From Azospirillum cavernae (GTDB lineage Bacteria > Pseudomonadota > Alphaproteobacteria > Azospirillales > Azospirillaceae), in assembly GCF_003590795.1 (NCBI RefSeq), contig NZ_QYUL01000001.1, positions 451,001-515,000 of the forward strand: a stretch of DNA of 64,000 bases. The letters are read 5' to 3'. Positions 53,428-62,599 of the stretch are shown one piece after another; position 1 is the stretch's first letter; every line of letters starts with the position of its first letter. The notes beneath the pieces were generated by a model. The model had not been told where the DNA came from and ran no database searches. It saw only the letters and a program-made list of their open reading frames with translations. Both the position numbers and the translations under genes were made by a program.

Positions 53428-54443
53428 GACGCGGTCGTCCTGCGGCGCGGGCCGCAGCCGATCAGCGGGCTGTCGGCGAAATCCCAGACCGGCAGGGCCT
53501 CCGCCCCGTCGGTCAGAGTCAGGGTGGTGGCGTCCTCCACCGTGCCGATGGCGGCGCAGCTCAGGCCGCGCGCCTGGAAACGGGCGGCGACGGCGGCGCA
53601 ATCCTCCGGCGCGACGCTCAACAGAAAGCCGAAGCTGGGGAAGGACAGCAGCCAGCGGTCGAGCGGCACGCCGTCCGGGCGGGGGATCGCCCGCAGGTCG
53701 ATGCTGCCGCCGACGCCCGAGCATTCCAGCAGCATCAGCGCGGTGCCGACCAGTCCGGCCATGCTGATGTCCTTGGCGGCGCGACACAGCCCATCCTCGG
53801 CCAGTTCGGGCAGCAGGGCCAGATCGCCGCGCAGCCGCTCCGCCGGGGCGGCGGTGGCGGCGTCGAAAAAGGGGTTGGGGTCGTGGTAACGGCCCCGCAG
53901 GTCGATGGCGGCCATCAGCCGGTCGCCGGGCCGGGCGTCGTGGCTGGTCAGCAGCCGTTTGCCCGCCCGCCCCAGAATGGCGACGGCCAGTTGCGCCCGG
54001 TCGTTGCGGGTGTTGGAATGGCCGCCGACCACCGGCACGCCATAGGCCGCCGCCGCCGCCCGCAAGCCGTCGAGGATCGGTTGCGCGTCCGCCGCGCCGT
54101 TGCTCCACAGCGCGTCCACGACGGCCAGCGGACGCCCGCCCATCGCGGCGACGTCGCTGACATTCACCATCACGCCGCACCATCCGGCGAACCAGGGTTC
54201 GGCGGCGACGAAGCCGTTGACGAAGCCCTCGGCGGCGAACAGCAGATGGCCGTCGCCGTCGGGGATCGCCGCGCAATCGTCGCCCAAGGCGACGCCTGTA
54301 AAATGGTCGCCTAAGGCGACGCCGGATGCCGTATCCAACGCCTGTGGGACCGCCAGCGCCGACACCACGGCGTCGATGTCGCGCTTGTGGGCGAAGCCGG
54401 GGCTGGCGCGCAGGGTGGCGATCAGGCTGGACAAGCCGCTCAT
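53424..54443 (-). CDS. Sll0787-family AIR-synthase-like protein
   Basis: Homologue of PurM/ThiL/HypE-type ATP-binding enzymes. About 339 residues with the glycine/aspartate metal-ATP motif GVALGDDCAAIPDGDGH, MVNVSDVAAMGGRPLAVVDA, VVGGHSNTRN, and C-terminal DISMAGLVGTALMLLECSG. A nine-residue near-duplication (GVALGDHFT then GVALGDDCA, residues about 41-57) is caused by a short DNA repeat (54,277-54,316). Coupled by ATGA overlaps to the acetyltransferase before and the glycosyltransferase after it. Likely activates a carboxylate, amide or nitrile-derived group with ATP, by analogy; not shown for this family. Confidence 0.88.
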   Translation of the reverse strand: MSGLSSLIATLRASPGFAHKRDIDAVVSALAVPQALDTASGVALGDHFTGVALGDDCAAIPDGDGHLLFAAEGFVNGFVAAEPWFAGWCGVMVNVSDVAAMGGRPLAVVDALWSNGAADAQPILDGLRAAAAAYGVPVVGGHSNTRNDRAQLAVAILGRAGKRLLTSHDARPGDRLMAAIDLRGRYHDPNPFFDAATAAPAERLRGDLALLPELAEDGLCRAAKDISMAGLVGTALMLLECSGVGGSIDLRAIPRPDGVPLDRWLLSFPSFGFLLSVAPEDCAAVAARFQARGLSCAAIGTVEDATTLTLTDGAEALPVWDFADSPLIGCGPRRRTTAS

Positions 54444-54982
54444 GCCGCCCTCCGCGTCAGCGTCAGAAAGCCCTGGGCGCCGTCCGGCCAGGGCGGGTAA
54501 TGGGACAGATCGGCCTGCATGCGGTGGTGCGGGCGGCCGTGCAACTCCACCTCCTCCAGCGTCGTCCAGCGCAGGCGACGGAACAGCAGGGCGTTGCGGC
54601 TTTGCACATGAGCCTGGAAACAATGGCAGCCGCGCGCCGTCGCGGTTGAGACGGCCAGCCGGATCAGCGAGGCCCCCAGGGAGCCAACCCGGCGATGCTC
54701 CTCCGCCACCGCCAGCCGGGAGCCGATCCACAGACCCGGTTCCGGCTGGTGGATGCGCACGGTCCCCACCACCGCGTCGGGCATGCCGCACAGCTCGGCC
54801 AGCGCGACGATGGGGATGGCCTGGGCGTCGATGGCGTCGCGGTCGTCGCCGTCGAACAGCCCCTGTTCGACGCAGAATACCTGACGGCGCAGGGCCGCCG
54901 CCCCGGCGACCTCCCACGCCTGGGTGGCCAGCTTGACCCGGTGGGCGCTGGCGACGAAGGGGGGCGGCGGGCCATCCATCAT
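54440..54982 (-). CDS. MSMEG_0567/Sll0786-family GNAT N-acetyltransferase
   Basis: GNAT-fold acyltransferase of about 180 residues. Motif A region RLAVAEEHRRVGSLGASLIR holds the acetyl-CoA pyrophosphate loop (R-x-x-G-x-x/L). N-terminal FVASAHRVKLATQAWEVAGA and RRQVFCVEQGLF are typical. In some bacteria this domain is fused to the AIR-synthase-like domain; here they are two genes joined by an ATGA overlap. It carries a GAGGA ribosome site before tandem ATG codons. Confidence 0.88.
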   Translation of the reverse strand: MMDGPPPPFVASAHRVKLATQAWEVAGAAALRRQVFCVEQGLFDGDDRDAIDAQAIPIVALAELCGMPDAVVGTVRIHQPEPGLWIGSRLAVAEEHRRVGSLGASLIRLAVSTATARGCHCFQAHVQSRNALLFRRLRWTTLEEVELHGRPHHRMQADLSHYPPWPDGAQGFLTLTRRAA

Positions 54983-55023
54983 GGCGGACTCCTCATGCGG
55001 CGGGGGCGGTTAGGAGTGGGCGG

Positions 55024-56280
55024 TCAGGCGGCGACGGATTCGCGGGCGTTCCGCCGCGCGTCCATGACTCCGGCCAGATGGGCGGCGTCCTCGGCGACGC
55101 CGAGGAAGCGGCCCGACCCCCAGGTGTGGAGCCAGGGCAGGCCGATGAAATACAGCCCTTCCACCGGAGACACGCCCCGGTCGTATTTCGGCGCGCCGCG
55201 ACCGTCGAAGACCGGCAGCTCGATCCAGGAATAGTTGGGGCGGAAACCGATGGCCCAGACGATGGCGCTGATGCCCCGCGCGGCGCAATCGACGGCCAGC
55301 GGCGTGTCCTGCGGCTGCCAGACCGGAACGAACGGCTCCTCAACCGGCGCGTCGATGGCGTTGGCGTCGATGAAGGCGTCGATGTCGCGGCGGATCGAGA
55401 CATAGACGTCGTCGGCGTCGTCGAGGTTGGTCGCCAGATCGTCGGCGAAGCGGACGGTGGACCCATCAATCCCCGCCATGCTGCCATAGAGCGACACCCC
55501 ATCCCGCGCGAAGCGGCGCAGGTCGATTTCATGGCCGCGAGCGCGGCCCGACAGGTAATGGTTGGTCTTTTCCTTGGCCTTTTCGCCCTGCGGGTGCTTG
55601 TCGATGGTCATGGCGTAATAGCCCATCTCCATCAGCCATTCGGTGGCCTCCTTGCCGCGATAGACGCGGGGGGAGCGGGGGGCCGGGCCGACGCACAGAT
55701 GAACCTTGCGCCCGGCCAGATGCAGATCCTCCATGATCTGCACGCCCGACTGGCCGGATCCGACGACCAGAACCTCGCCCGGCGGCAACTGGTCCGGGTT
55801 GCGGTAATCGACCGAATGGATCTGGGTGACGGATTTGTCCAGCCCATGGGCGTAGGGCGGGACGATGGGCACGTCATAGCCGCCGGTGGCGACCACCACA
55901 TGGTCGGCGGTCAGCGGCCCGGTGCTGGTGTCGATCTCCAGAACGCCGGACTTGCCGCGCCCGACGCGGGTGACGGCGACGCCCTCGCGGATCGGCGGAT
56001 CGACCATGCGGGCGAAATCCTCCAGATAGGCGACGATTTCGTCCTTCAGCATGAAGCCCTTGGGATCATTGCCGTTGTAGGGGAAATCGGGCAGGCGGCA
56101 TTGCCAGTTGGGGGTGACGAGGCAAAAGCTGTCCCAGCGGTCGTTGCGCCAGGAATGGGCGATGCGGTTCTTTTCCAGGACCAGATGATCGACGCCGCGC
56201 TTTTTCAGCTCGTGGCTGACCGACAATCCGGCCTGTCCGCCGCCGATGACGACGACGGGATAATGGGTGGCTTTGGTCAT
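55024..56280 (-). CDS. MSMEG_0569-family flavin-dependent oxidoreductase
   Basis: FAD/NADPH monooxygenase-type flavoprotein of 418 residues. First dinucleotide motif VVIGGGQAGLSVSHELKKRG, the FMO-like tryptophan/aromatic segment RNDRWDSFCLVTPNW, second motif VLVVGSGQSGVQI for NADPH, and C-terminal ATG-type end GLYFIGLPWLHTWGSGRFLG. It is expected to oxidise a nitrogen- or carbon-bearing intermediate made by the neighbouring radical SAM and nitrilase enzymes. It sits 15 bases after the radical SAM gene stop. Confidence 0.92.
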   Translation of the reverse strand: MTKATHYPVVVIGGGQAGLSVSHELKKRGVDHLVLEKNRIAHSWRNDRWDSFCLVTPNWQCRLPDFPYNGNDPKGFMLKDEIVAYLEDFARMVDPPIREGVAVTRVGRGKSGVLEIDTSTGPLTADHVVVATGGYDVPIVPPYAHGLDKSVTQIHSVDYRNPDQLPPGEVLVVGSGQSGVQIMEDLHLAGRKVHLCVGPAPRSPRVYRGKEATEWLMEMGYYAMTIDKHPQGEKAKEKTNHYLSGRARGHEIDLRRFARDGVSLYGSMAGIDGSTVRFADDLATNLDDADDVYVSIRRDIDAFIDANAIDAPVEEPFVPVWQPQDTPLAVDCAARGISAIVWAIGFRPNYSWIELPVFDGRGAPKYDRGVSPVEGLYFIGLPWLHTWGSGRFLGVAEDAAHLAGVMDARRNARESVAA

Positions 56281-56295
56281 GGCAGGGAACTCCGC

Positions 56296-57405
56296 TTACT
56301 CTTCAAAGGTGGACAGGGAGGAGCAGGCGCCGCATTTGCCGCAGCCGGCCTTGCTGTCGGCGGCGCGCAGCCCCGCCTGTTTCAGCATCGCGCCCAGCGG
56401 GGCGAGCAGCGCCCGCATGAAGGCCGGGCTGGGGGCCGGGTGATCCTCCAGCGGCGTGCCGGACACCGGGACGAAGGGGACGACGAAGGGATAGACGCCC
56501 ATCCCGATCAGCCGTTCGGCCATCGCCAGAATGGCGTCCGGCGCGTCGCCCAGCCCGGCGAGGATGTAGGTAGAGACCTGACCGCGCCCGAACACCGGCA
56601 CGGCGGCGGCGAAGGCGTCGAAATAACGCTCCAGCGGCACCGACGCCTTGCCCGGCATGATGCGGGCGCGGATCTCCGGCGTCACCGCTTCCAGATGCAT
56701 GCCCAGCGTGTCGATTCCGGCGTCGTGCATGCGCCGGAACCAGACGTCGTCGTCGGGCGGTTCGCATTGCCCCTGGATCGGCAGATCGACGGCGGCCTTC
56801 ACGGCGGCGGCGCTCTCGCACAGGATGGCGGCGCCGCGATCCGGGGTGGGCGGCGTGCCGGTGGTCATCACCATGTGGCGGACGCCGTCGAGCAGCACAG
56901 CGGCGCGCGCCACCTCGGCCAATTGTTCGGGGGTCTTGCGCAGGATGGTGCGGCCTGCCGCCAGCGACTGCCCGATGGAGCAGAATTGGCAGGTCTTGGT
57001 CCGGCTCTGGTAACGAACGCAGCTTTGCAGAACGGTGGTGGCCAGCACGTCGGCGCCATGCAGCACCGCGATTTTCTGGTAAGGCACGCCGTCGAGCGTT
57101 TGCAGCCCGTAAAAGCGCGGCTGGCGGGGAAAGCGGATCGCGCCGACGGCCAGACCGTCGCGCCGCACCACGCTGGTTCCGTCCGCGCCCAGATGGTCGG
57201 CCTGGTAGGGGGAGTCGAAGGCGCCCGCCGTGTGGACCGGCACCATCACGGTGCGCCCATCGATGGTGACGGCCTTGTGGTCGCTTGGCCCCGCCCCGCC
57301 GCGTCGGCTGGGCGCCCCGGCGCGCGGGTCAGCCAGCCGGATGCCGAAGGACTGCAACTCGCTGATGAGCAGGCTCGCCGAGGAGGGGGAAGCGGTTGTC
57401 GTCAT
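56296..57405 (-). CDS. MSMEG_0568-family radical SAM protein
   Basis: Iron-sulfur radical SAM enzyme of about 369 residues. The cluster cysteines are Cys129, Cys139 and Cys142 in [18 protein letters not shown], an expanded spacing compared with CxxxCxxC, which is typical of this biotin-synthase-like family. The TIM barrel follows ([40 protein letters not shown]). A C-terminal CGKCGACSS may bind a second cluster. The ATG at 57405 with AAGGAG upstream lies inside the nitrilase gene (77-base overlap in another frame). Substrate unknown. Confidence 0.92.
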   Translation of the reverse strand: MTTTASPSSASLLISELQSFGIRLADPRAGAPSRRGGAGPSDHKAVTIDGRTVMVPVHTAGAFDSPYQADHLGADGTSVVRRDGLAVGAIRFPRQPRFYGLQTLDGVPYQKIAVLHGADVLATTVLQSCVRYQSRTKTCQFCSIGQSLAAGRTILRKTPEQLAEVARAAVLLDGVRHMVMTTGTPPTPDRGAAILCESAAAVKAAVDLPIQGQCEPPDDDVWFRRMHDAGIDTLGMHLEAVTPEIRARIMPGKASVPLERYFDAFAAAVPVFGRGQVSTYILAGLGDAPDAILAMAERLIGMGVYPFVVPFVPVSGTPLEDHPAPSPAFMRALLAPLGAMLKQAGLRAADSKAGCGKCGACSSLSTFEE

Positions 57406-58375
57406 GGTCGGTGTGCTCCTTTTCAAGCGGCGCAACGGGCGAAATCGTGGTCGTCATCGGCGTCGCCGGACGGTTGTCCAGCCGCAGCGACAGCAATTCG
57501 GGGCGGGCGTAATGGCCGACCGAATCCATCATCCGCTTGCGCTTGGTGATGAGGCTCATGTCGAGGTCGGCGATCAGAATCCCCTCGCCCGAGGTCAGCG
57601 GCGGCACGACATGCTTGCCTTCGGGGGAGACGATGGCGGTCATGCAGCCGCCGCGCAGGGCGTTTTGCAAACCCGCGTCGGGGGTGATGGCGGCGATCTG
57701 CGCCTCGGTCAGCCAGCCGGTGGCGTTGACGACGAAGCAGCCCGATTCCAGCGCGTGGTGACGGATCGTCACCTCGATCTGATCGGCGAAGATTTGACCG
57801 ACCAGCGAGCCGGGGAACTGGGCGACGTGGATCTCCTCATGCTGCGCCATCAGGGCGTAGCGGGCGAGCGGGTTGTAATGCTCCCAGCAGGCCAGCGCGC
57901 CGATGCGGCCCACCGCGCTGTCCACCACGGTCAATCCGGCGCCGTCGCCCTGGCCCCAGATCATCCGCTCGTGATAGGTCGGGGTGATCTTGCGCCGCTT
58001 CAGGATCAGGCGCCCGTCGGCGTCGAAGACCAGTTGGGTGTTGTAGAGCGAGCCGTGATCGCGTTCGTTGACCCCGAGAACGACGACCACCCCATGGGAG
58101 CGCGCCGCCGCCGCCACGGCGTCCGTGACCGGACCCGGAACCACCACCGCGCGTTCGTACAAGGTCAGATGATCGGCCCCGGCCAGAACGGGCGGACGCA
58201 CGAAGGAGAAATAGGGGTAATAGGGAACGAAGGTCTCCGGGAAGACCACCAGTTCCGCCCCCTTGCCCGCCGCCTCGGCGATGGCCTGGCAGACCCGCCC
58301 GACCGTGCCGTCGGCGCTGTCCAGGTCCGGCGCGATCTGCACCGCCGCGACCCGCACATTTCGTTTCTCCGTCAT
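57329..58375 (-). CDS. Nit6803-family nitrilase of the Nit1C cluster
   Basis: Carbon-nitrogen hydrolase turning nitriles into acids and ammonia. Catalytic triad: Glu47 ([13 protein letters not shown]), Lys129 ([19 protein letters not shown]) and Cys163 ([12 protein letters not shown]). 348 residues. In Pseudomonas this cluster's nitrilase (NitC) is required for growth on cyanide as nitrogen source. The last 35 or so residues (after [12 protein letters not shown]) run into the radical SAM gene in another frame and look unlike the family, so the tail may be an extension after loss of an earlier stop. 23 bases separate it from the MSMEG_0572 gene. Confidence 0.93.
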   Translation of the reverse strand: MTEKRNVRVAAVQIAPDLDSADGTVGRVCQAIAEAAGKGAELVVFPETFVPYYPYFSFVRPPVLAGADHLTLYERAVVVPGPVTDAVAAAARSHGVVVVLGVNERDHGSLYNTQLVFDADGRLILKRRKITPTYHERMIWGQGDGAGLTVVDSAVGRIGALACWEHYNPLARYALMAQHEEIHVAQFPGSLVGQIFADQIEVTIRHHALESGCFVVNATGWLTEAQIAAITPDAGLQNALRGGCMTAIVSPEGKHVVPPLTSGEGILIADLDMSLITKRKRMMDSVGHYARPELLSLRLDNRPATPMTTTISPVAPLEKEHTDHDDNRFPLLGEPAHQRVAVLRHPAG

Positions 58376-58398
58376 GATCCGCCCTCCGGTCGCCGCGC

Positions 58399-58881
58399 TT
58401 ACAGGGTCCAGGTGTTCAAAATGAATGCATTCGCTTTCCGGTGGAGCAGGACGATGTCCAGCACATCCAGCGGATTGATCGGTCGGATGCCGGGGATCAA
58501 CGCGCCCTCGCCATGGCCGTACAGCGCCTGGAGCGCGAAGCGGCAGGCGTAGACCTTGCCGCCCTCTTCCATGAACTTGACCAACTGCTTGTTGATCGCC
58601 TGATGGCCGGGGAACGCCTCGTCGCCCAGCGTCGGGAAGCCGCGCTGCACGCCCAGCGTCACGCCCGGCCCATAGAGCAGAACCGAGGTCTCAAAGCCCT
58701 TGCGCAGCAGGCGCGTGGCCTGGAGCAGGTTGACGAGGCCGATGGAGCCTTCAAACGCCACGGTGTGGAAGGTGACGAGCGCCTTTTCTCCCGGATCGGC
58801 CTTGACGTCCTCGAACACCTTCTCTTCGTAATCGACCAGAACATCGCCCTTTTGGTTCGCGGGCTTGGTGACTGCGGGCAT
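58399..58881 (-). CDS. MSMEG_0572/Sll0783-family nitrogen-starvation protein
   Basis: First gene of the Nit1C operon, 160 residues. DsrE-like alpha/beta fold with [40 protein letters not shown], and a conserved cysteine in [14 protein letters not shown]. In Synechocystis the homologue Sll0783 is strongly induced by nitrogen limitation and affects polyhydroxybutyrate formation. The ATG at 58881 has a GGAGGAT site; a sigma-54 promoter lies about 93 bases upstream. The enzymatic role is undefined. Confidence 0.93.
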   Translation of the reverse strand: MPAVTKPANQKGDVLVDYEEKVFEDVKADPGEKALVTFHTVAFEGSIGLVNLLQATRLLRKGFETSVLLYGPGVTLGVQRGFPTLGDEAFPGHQAINKQLVKFMEEGGKVYACRFALQALYGHGEGALIPGIRPINPLDVLDIVLLHRKANAFILNTWTL

Positions 58882-59404
58882 CTCTCATCCTCCTTAGCGT
58901 CGATGGATCCGGCGTGGGCCGCCGGAGGGTTCCGCCGAAGCGACCGGATGGCCGTTCGGGGTGTTTCCAGTCATTAGCAAGCGGCGTGCCAGTCGATTTT
59001 GGTCCATAATGACCTTCTAATGCAGTCGATAAAGCCTAAGTGAATGGAAATAATGAGGCCAATGATTGTATTGATTGGATCTTTGGATGCTGCATCATGC
59101 GTGGGCGGACGCTGATTAATTGCCGGGCAACCCGCCGATGTGCGGTCAAAATAGGCAGAAATAAGCGGTCATTGATGACTGGATCGCCTGGACAAGCGAC
59201 GGGAGGAGACCGCTTGCGCAAGCCGCCTCGGTGTGGCCCCAGCGCCGGGAAAACCTTGAACGGTCACGGCTGCGGCGATGGGAAGCGGCGGGTTGTGGAA
59301 CGGTTGCCAGACGGGTGCGACCCGCCTAGGATGCGCGCCGACGTCCGGCGCGGCCTGCCTGCGGATCGGGCGTTGCCCAGTTTGGATCCACACGCCGCCG
59401 GTCC
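58882..59404. other. Divergent control region between Nit1C operon and MocR gene (523 bases)
   Basis: Holds the sigma-54 promoter above, an inverted repeat GGTC-N6-GACC at 59000-59013 just upstream of it, and an AT-rich segment (59,030-59,170) with repeated ATTGATT-like words that could bind a regulator or IHF. The MocR-proximal part (59,180-59,400) is GC-rich and shows no clear gene or promoter. Confidence 0.5.
58974..58990 (-). promoter_or_regulatory. Sigma-54 (-24/-12) promoter for the Nit1C operon
   Basis: On the minus strand the bases read TGGCACG-CCGC-TTGCTA, matching the consensus TGGCAC-N5-TTGC(A/T) with exact spacing; GG at 58989-58988 and GC at 58977-58976. Transcription would start near 58,964, about 83 bases before the first ATG. 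Sigma-54 use implies an enhancer-binding activator such as NtrC. No clear NtrC site was found by eye upstream. Confidence 0.82.
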
Positions 59405-60901
59405 GTGACCGCAGCCGCCAGCCAAGGTTCCGCACCGTCGATGCCGCCGTCCCCCCATCCGTGGCTGCCCCGTATCCGCGCCAGCGAGAAGCCGCGCTAC
59501 CTCGCCATCGCCGACGTGATCGCCGAGGAGTTGCGGCAGGGGCGTCTGACCCCCGGTGATCGCCTGCCGCCGCAACGGTCCTTGGCGGACGCGCTGGAAC
59601 TGGACTTCACCACCATTGCCCGTGGCTACAGCGAGGCGCAGCGGCGCGGCCTGATCGAATCCCGCGTCGGCAACGGCACCTTCGTGCGCGATCTTCCCGC
59701 ATCCTTCCTTTTGCCGACGCCGGTCCAGGCCGAGCGCGCGGCGCCCACCCCCTGCCAACCGGCCCCTTGCCAGCCGGTGGCGCGGGGGGCGCGGCCCCGG
59801 CGGCCCGCTGACCTCTCAATGAATCTGCCGCCTGAAATCGAGGATCCGGTCCTGCTCGCCCGTATGCGTCAGGGGCTGGCCGAGGTTGCCGAGGATTTGG
59901 TCGGCGTGCTGCGCTATCAAGAGTTCGGCGGCGCGCCGGAAGACCGTCAGGCCGGGGCCGACTGGTTGGCCCGGCGTGGGCTGATCGCGCCGCTGGATCG
60001 GTTGCTCGTCTGTCCGGGCACGCACAGCGCGCTGTTGGCGGTGCTGGGGTCGCTGGCCAAGGCGGGGGATGTGGTGTGCGCCGAGGCGCTGGCCTATCCC
60101 GGCTTGCGCGGGCTGGCGGCGCAATTGGGGCTGGAGTTGATCGGCTTGCCGCTGGACGCGGACGGCATCCGGCCCGACGCCTTCGCCGAGATCTGCCGAA
60201 CCCGCGCGCCCAAGGCGCTCTACTGCAACCCGACCCTGAACAACCCGACGACGATCACCAGTTCCCTGGACCGCCGCGCCGCCTTGATCGAGATCGCCCG
60301 CCGTCACAACGTCGCGATCATCGAGGACGACGCCTATGGCGCCTTGCCGGTCGGCGGGCCGCCGCCTTTGGCGGCGCTGGCCCCCGATCTGGTGTTCCAC
60401 ATCGCCGGTCTGTCGAAGAGCCTAGGCGCTGGTCTGCGCATCGCCTATCTGGTGGCGCCCGAGGCCCGGCGCATGTGGCAATTGTCCGCTTATCTGCGCG
60501 CCACCACGGTGATGGCGTCGCCGCTGACGGCGGCGCTGGCTACGCGCTGGATCACCGACGGAACCGCCGACGCGATGCTGGACGCCGTCCGCGCCGAAGC
60601 CGCCGCGCGGCAAAGCTACGCCCGACAGGTTTTGCCCGTGACCGACACCGGATCGAAGCCGGAAGCCTTCCATCTTTGGCTGCCGCTGCCGCCGGATTGG
60701 AGCCGGTCGAGCTTCGCCGCCACGTTGCGCGCGTCCGACATCGGCCTTGTCGTCAGCGACGCCTTCGCCGTCAGCGGCCCGCCGCCCGAAGCGGTGCGGG
60801 TCTGTCTGGGCGGCGGCGGCGCGGCGGAGATCCGCAGCGCGCTCGACAAGATCGCGCACACCCTGTCGCAACCCCCGGAATTCGCCTCGGCCTTTTTGTG
60901 A
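59405..60901 (+). CDS. MocR-type GntR/aminotransferase-like transcriptional regulator
   Basis: Regulator joining an N-terminal GntR winged helix (RYLAIADVIAEELRQGRLTP, then LPPQRSLADALELDFTTIAR) to a C-terminal fold-type I aminotransferase domain that binds PLP. The PLP lysine is in AGLSKSLGAGLRIAYL, and ALYCNPTLNNPTT and EDDAYGALP match the cofactor-binding Asn, Asp and Tyr. A Pro/Cys/Gln-rich linker (residues about 112-140) joins the halves. 498 residues from a GTG; an ATG at 59441 is possible. It is divergent from Nit1C and next to an aminotransferase/GGT pair, either of which it may control. Confidence 0.9.
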   Translation: MTAAASQGSAPSMPPSPHPWLPRIRASEKPRYLAIADVIAEELRQGRLTPGDRLPPQRSLADALELDFTTIARGYSEAQRRGLIESRVGNGTFVRDLPASFLLPTPVQAERAAPTPCQPAPCQPVARGARPRRPADLSMNLPPEIEDPVLLARMRQGLAEVAEDLVGVLRYQEFGGAPEDRQAGADWLARRGLIAPLDRLLVCPGTHSALLAVLGSLAKAGDVVCAEALAYPGLRGLAAQLGLELIGLPLDADGIRPDAFAEICRTRAPKALYCNPTLNNPTTITSSLDRRAALIEIARRHNVAIIEDDAYGALPVGGPPPLAALAPDLVFHIAGLSKSLGAGLRIAYLVAPEARRMWQLSAYLRATTVMASPLTAALATRWITDGTADAMLDAVRAEAAARQSYARQVLPVTDTGSKPEAFHLWLPLPPDWSRSSFAATLRASDIGLVVSDAFAVSGPPPEAVRVCLGGGGAAEIRSALDKIAHTLSQPPEFASAFL

Positions 60902-60927
60902 GGTCCGCGCGCAACAGCCGGTGGCGC

Positions 60928-62520
60928 TCAATAGCCCAGCGCGCAGCCGTCCTTGCGGTGGTCGGAGCCGCCGAACAGGGTTCCCGTTTCCCAATCGATG
61001 GCGATGGCCTGGGCGCCGCCGATGGCCCATTTCGGGGGCTGGATTGTGAAGCCCCGGCGGGTCAGCTCCTCGCCAACCGTCGCGCGCAGGGCGGCTTCGG
61101 TTTCGACGGTTCGGGTGCCGGGCAAAGGGAACAGGCGGGGCAGGTCGATGGCGCTTTGCAAATCCAGCCCGTAATCGAACAGCTTGGACAGAAGATGGGC
61201 GTGGCCCATCGCCTGATAATGCCCGCCCATCACGCCGAAGGTCAGACTGACGCGCCCCTGCTCCGTCACCATGCCGGGAATGATCGTGTGCATCGGGCGT
61301 TTGCCCGGCGCGACGGCGTTCGGATGCCCCTCGACCAGCGAGAAGCTTTGCGCCCGGTTGTGGAACAGCACGCCCGAGCGCGGGGCCATCAGCCCGGAGC
61401 CATAGGGGTGGAAGATGGAGTTGATGAAGCTGACGGCGTTGCGGTCCTTGTCCACCACGGCGATGTACACGGTGTCCTTGTGCTCCACCGCGTCGAACGG
61501 CTCGTCGATCTCCACCGCGCGGGTCGGGTCAATCAAGGCTGCCAAGCGGTCGGCCAGCGCGTCGGACAGCAGACGCGCGGTCGGATCGTCGGCCATGGCC
61601 GGGTCGGCGAGCGCGGCGTCGCGCGCGGCGTAGGCCAGCCGCGTCGCCTCGATCTCGGCGTGCAGATTGTCGGCGCTCAACGGATCCCCGCCGGGGGAGA
61701 GGCGCGACAGGATGTTCAAAATCATCAGCGCGATGACGCCCTGGCCGTTCGGCGGGCATTCATGGATGGTGCGGCCCCGGTATTGGGTTTGGATCGGCGT
61801 CACATAGGCGCCCTGGGTGGCGGCGAAATCCTCCAGACTGTGGAAACCGCCCGCGCCGCGCAGGAACGTCACCATGTCTTCGGCGATGGCGCCCTTGTAA
61901 AAAGCGTCGGGGCCGTCGCGGCCAATCGCCTCCAGCGTGTCGGCCAACAGCGGTTGCCGTTGCAGCGCGCCGACGCCGGGGGCCTTCCCATCCGTCAGGA
62001 AGGTGGCGCTGGCGGTGGGATCCCCGCGAAGCAGCGCCGTTTGCAGGGCGAGGTCGTGGGCCACGCGCGGGGTGATGGCGTAGCCGTCCCGCGCCAAGCC
62101 GATGGCCGGGGCGAGGATCTTGCGCAGGGGCAGGCGGCCATGGTCGGCGACCAGACGCGCCCAGGCCTCCACCGCGCCCGGCACGGTGACGGCGTGGGGC
62201 GATTGGCGGTCGATGGCGGTCACGCCCGCCGCGCGCAGACGCTCCAAACTCATGGCGGCGGGGGCGCGGCCCGACCCGTTGTAGGCGCGGATGTCGCCGC
62301 CGCCCCCCGGTGCGATCAAGGCGAAGCAATCGCCGCCGACGCCGGTGGACCCAGCCTCGACCACGCTTTGCACGGCGCAGGCGGCCACGGCGGCGTCCAC
62401 CGCGTTGCCGCCCGCCTTCAGGATGTCGATCGCCGTCATGGTGGCGGTTGGGTGCGAGGTCGCCGCCATGCCGTTGCGGCCCACCGCCAACGACCGTCCA
62501 ACCTGTTCAAAGTTCCGCAT
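60928..62520 (-). CDS. Gamma-glutamyltransferase-family protein
   Basis: N-terminal-nucleophile hydrolase of about 530 residues. MAATSHPTATMTAIDILKAG and AACAVQSVVEAGSTGVGGDC start the large subunit; the processing site and nucleophile Thr is in HKDTVYIAVVDKDRNAVSFI; GSGLMAPRSGVLFHNRAQSF and PMHTIIPGM follow. There is no obvious signal peptide, so a cytoplasmic enzyme of the YwrD/acylase-like branch is likely. It follows the aminotransferase gene by about 80 bases in the same direction. Possible role: removing gamma-glutamyl groups from amine or amino acid conjugates. Confidence 0.88.
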   Translation of the reverse strand: MRNFEQVGRSLAVGRNGMAATSHPTATMTAIDILKAGGNAVDAAVAACAVQSVVEAGSTGVGGDCFALIAPGGGGDIRAYNGSGRAPAAMSLERLRAAGVTAIDRQSPHAVTVPGAVEAWARLVADHGRLPLRKILAPAIGLARDGYAITPRVAHDLALQTALLRGDPTASATFLTDGKAPGVGALQRQPLLADTLEAIGRDGPDAFYKGAIAEDMVTFLRGAGGFHSLEDFAATQGAYVTPIQTQYRGRTIHECPPNGQGVIALMILNILSRLSPGGDPLSADNLHAEIEATRLAYAARDAALADPAMADDPTARLLSDALADRLAALIDPTRAVEIDEPFDAVEHKDTVYIAVVDKDRNAVSFINSIFHPYGSGLMAPRSGVLFHNRAQSFSLVEGHPNAVAPGKRPMHTIIPGMVTEQGRVSLTFGVMGGHYQAMGHAHLLSKLFDYGLDLQSAIDLPRLFPLPGTRTVETEAALRATVGEELTRRGFTIQPPKWAIGGAQAIAIDWETGTLFGGSDHRKDGCALGY

Positions 62521-62599
62521 GGTCAGGATTTGGCTCCCCGCCCTTGAGTTGTCTGTTGTGTGTTGCGTGTTGGTTGTCGTGCGCTGAGGACGCATGAGG

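Noticed and set aside
59180..59400. Small gene upstream of the MocR regulator
   Set aside because: Open frames there have no ribosome site, no consistent codon bias and no recognisable sequence.
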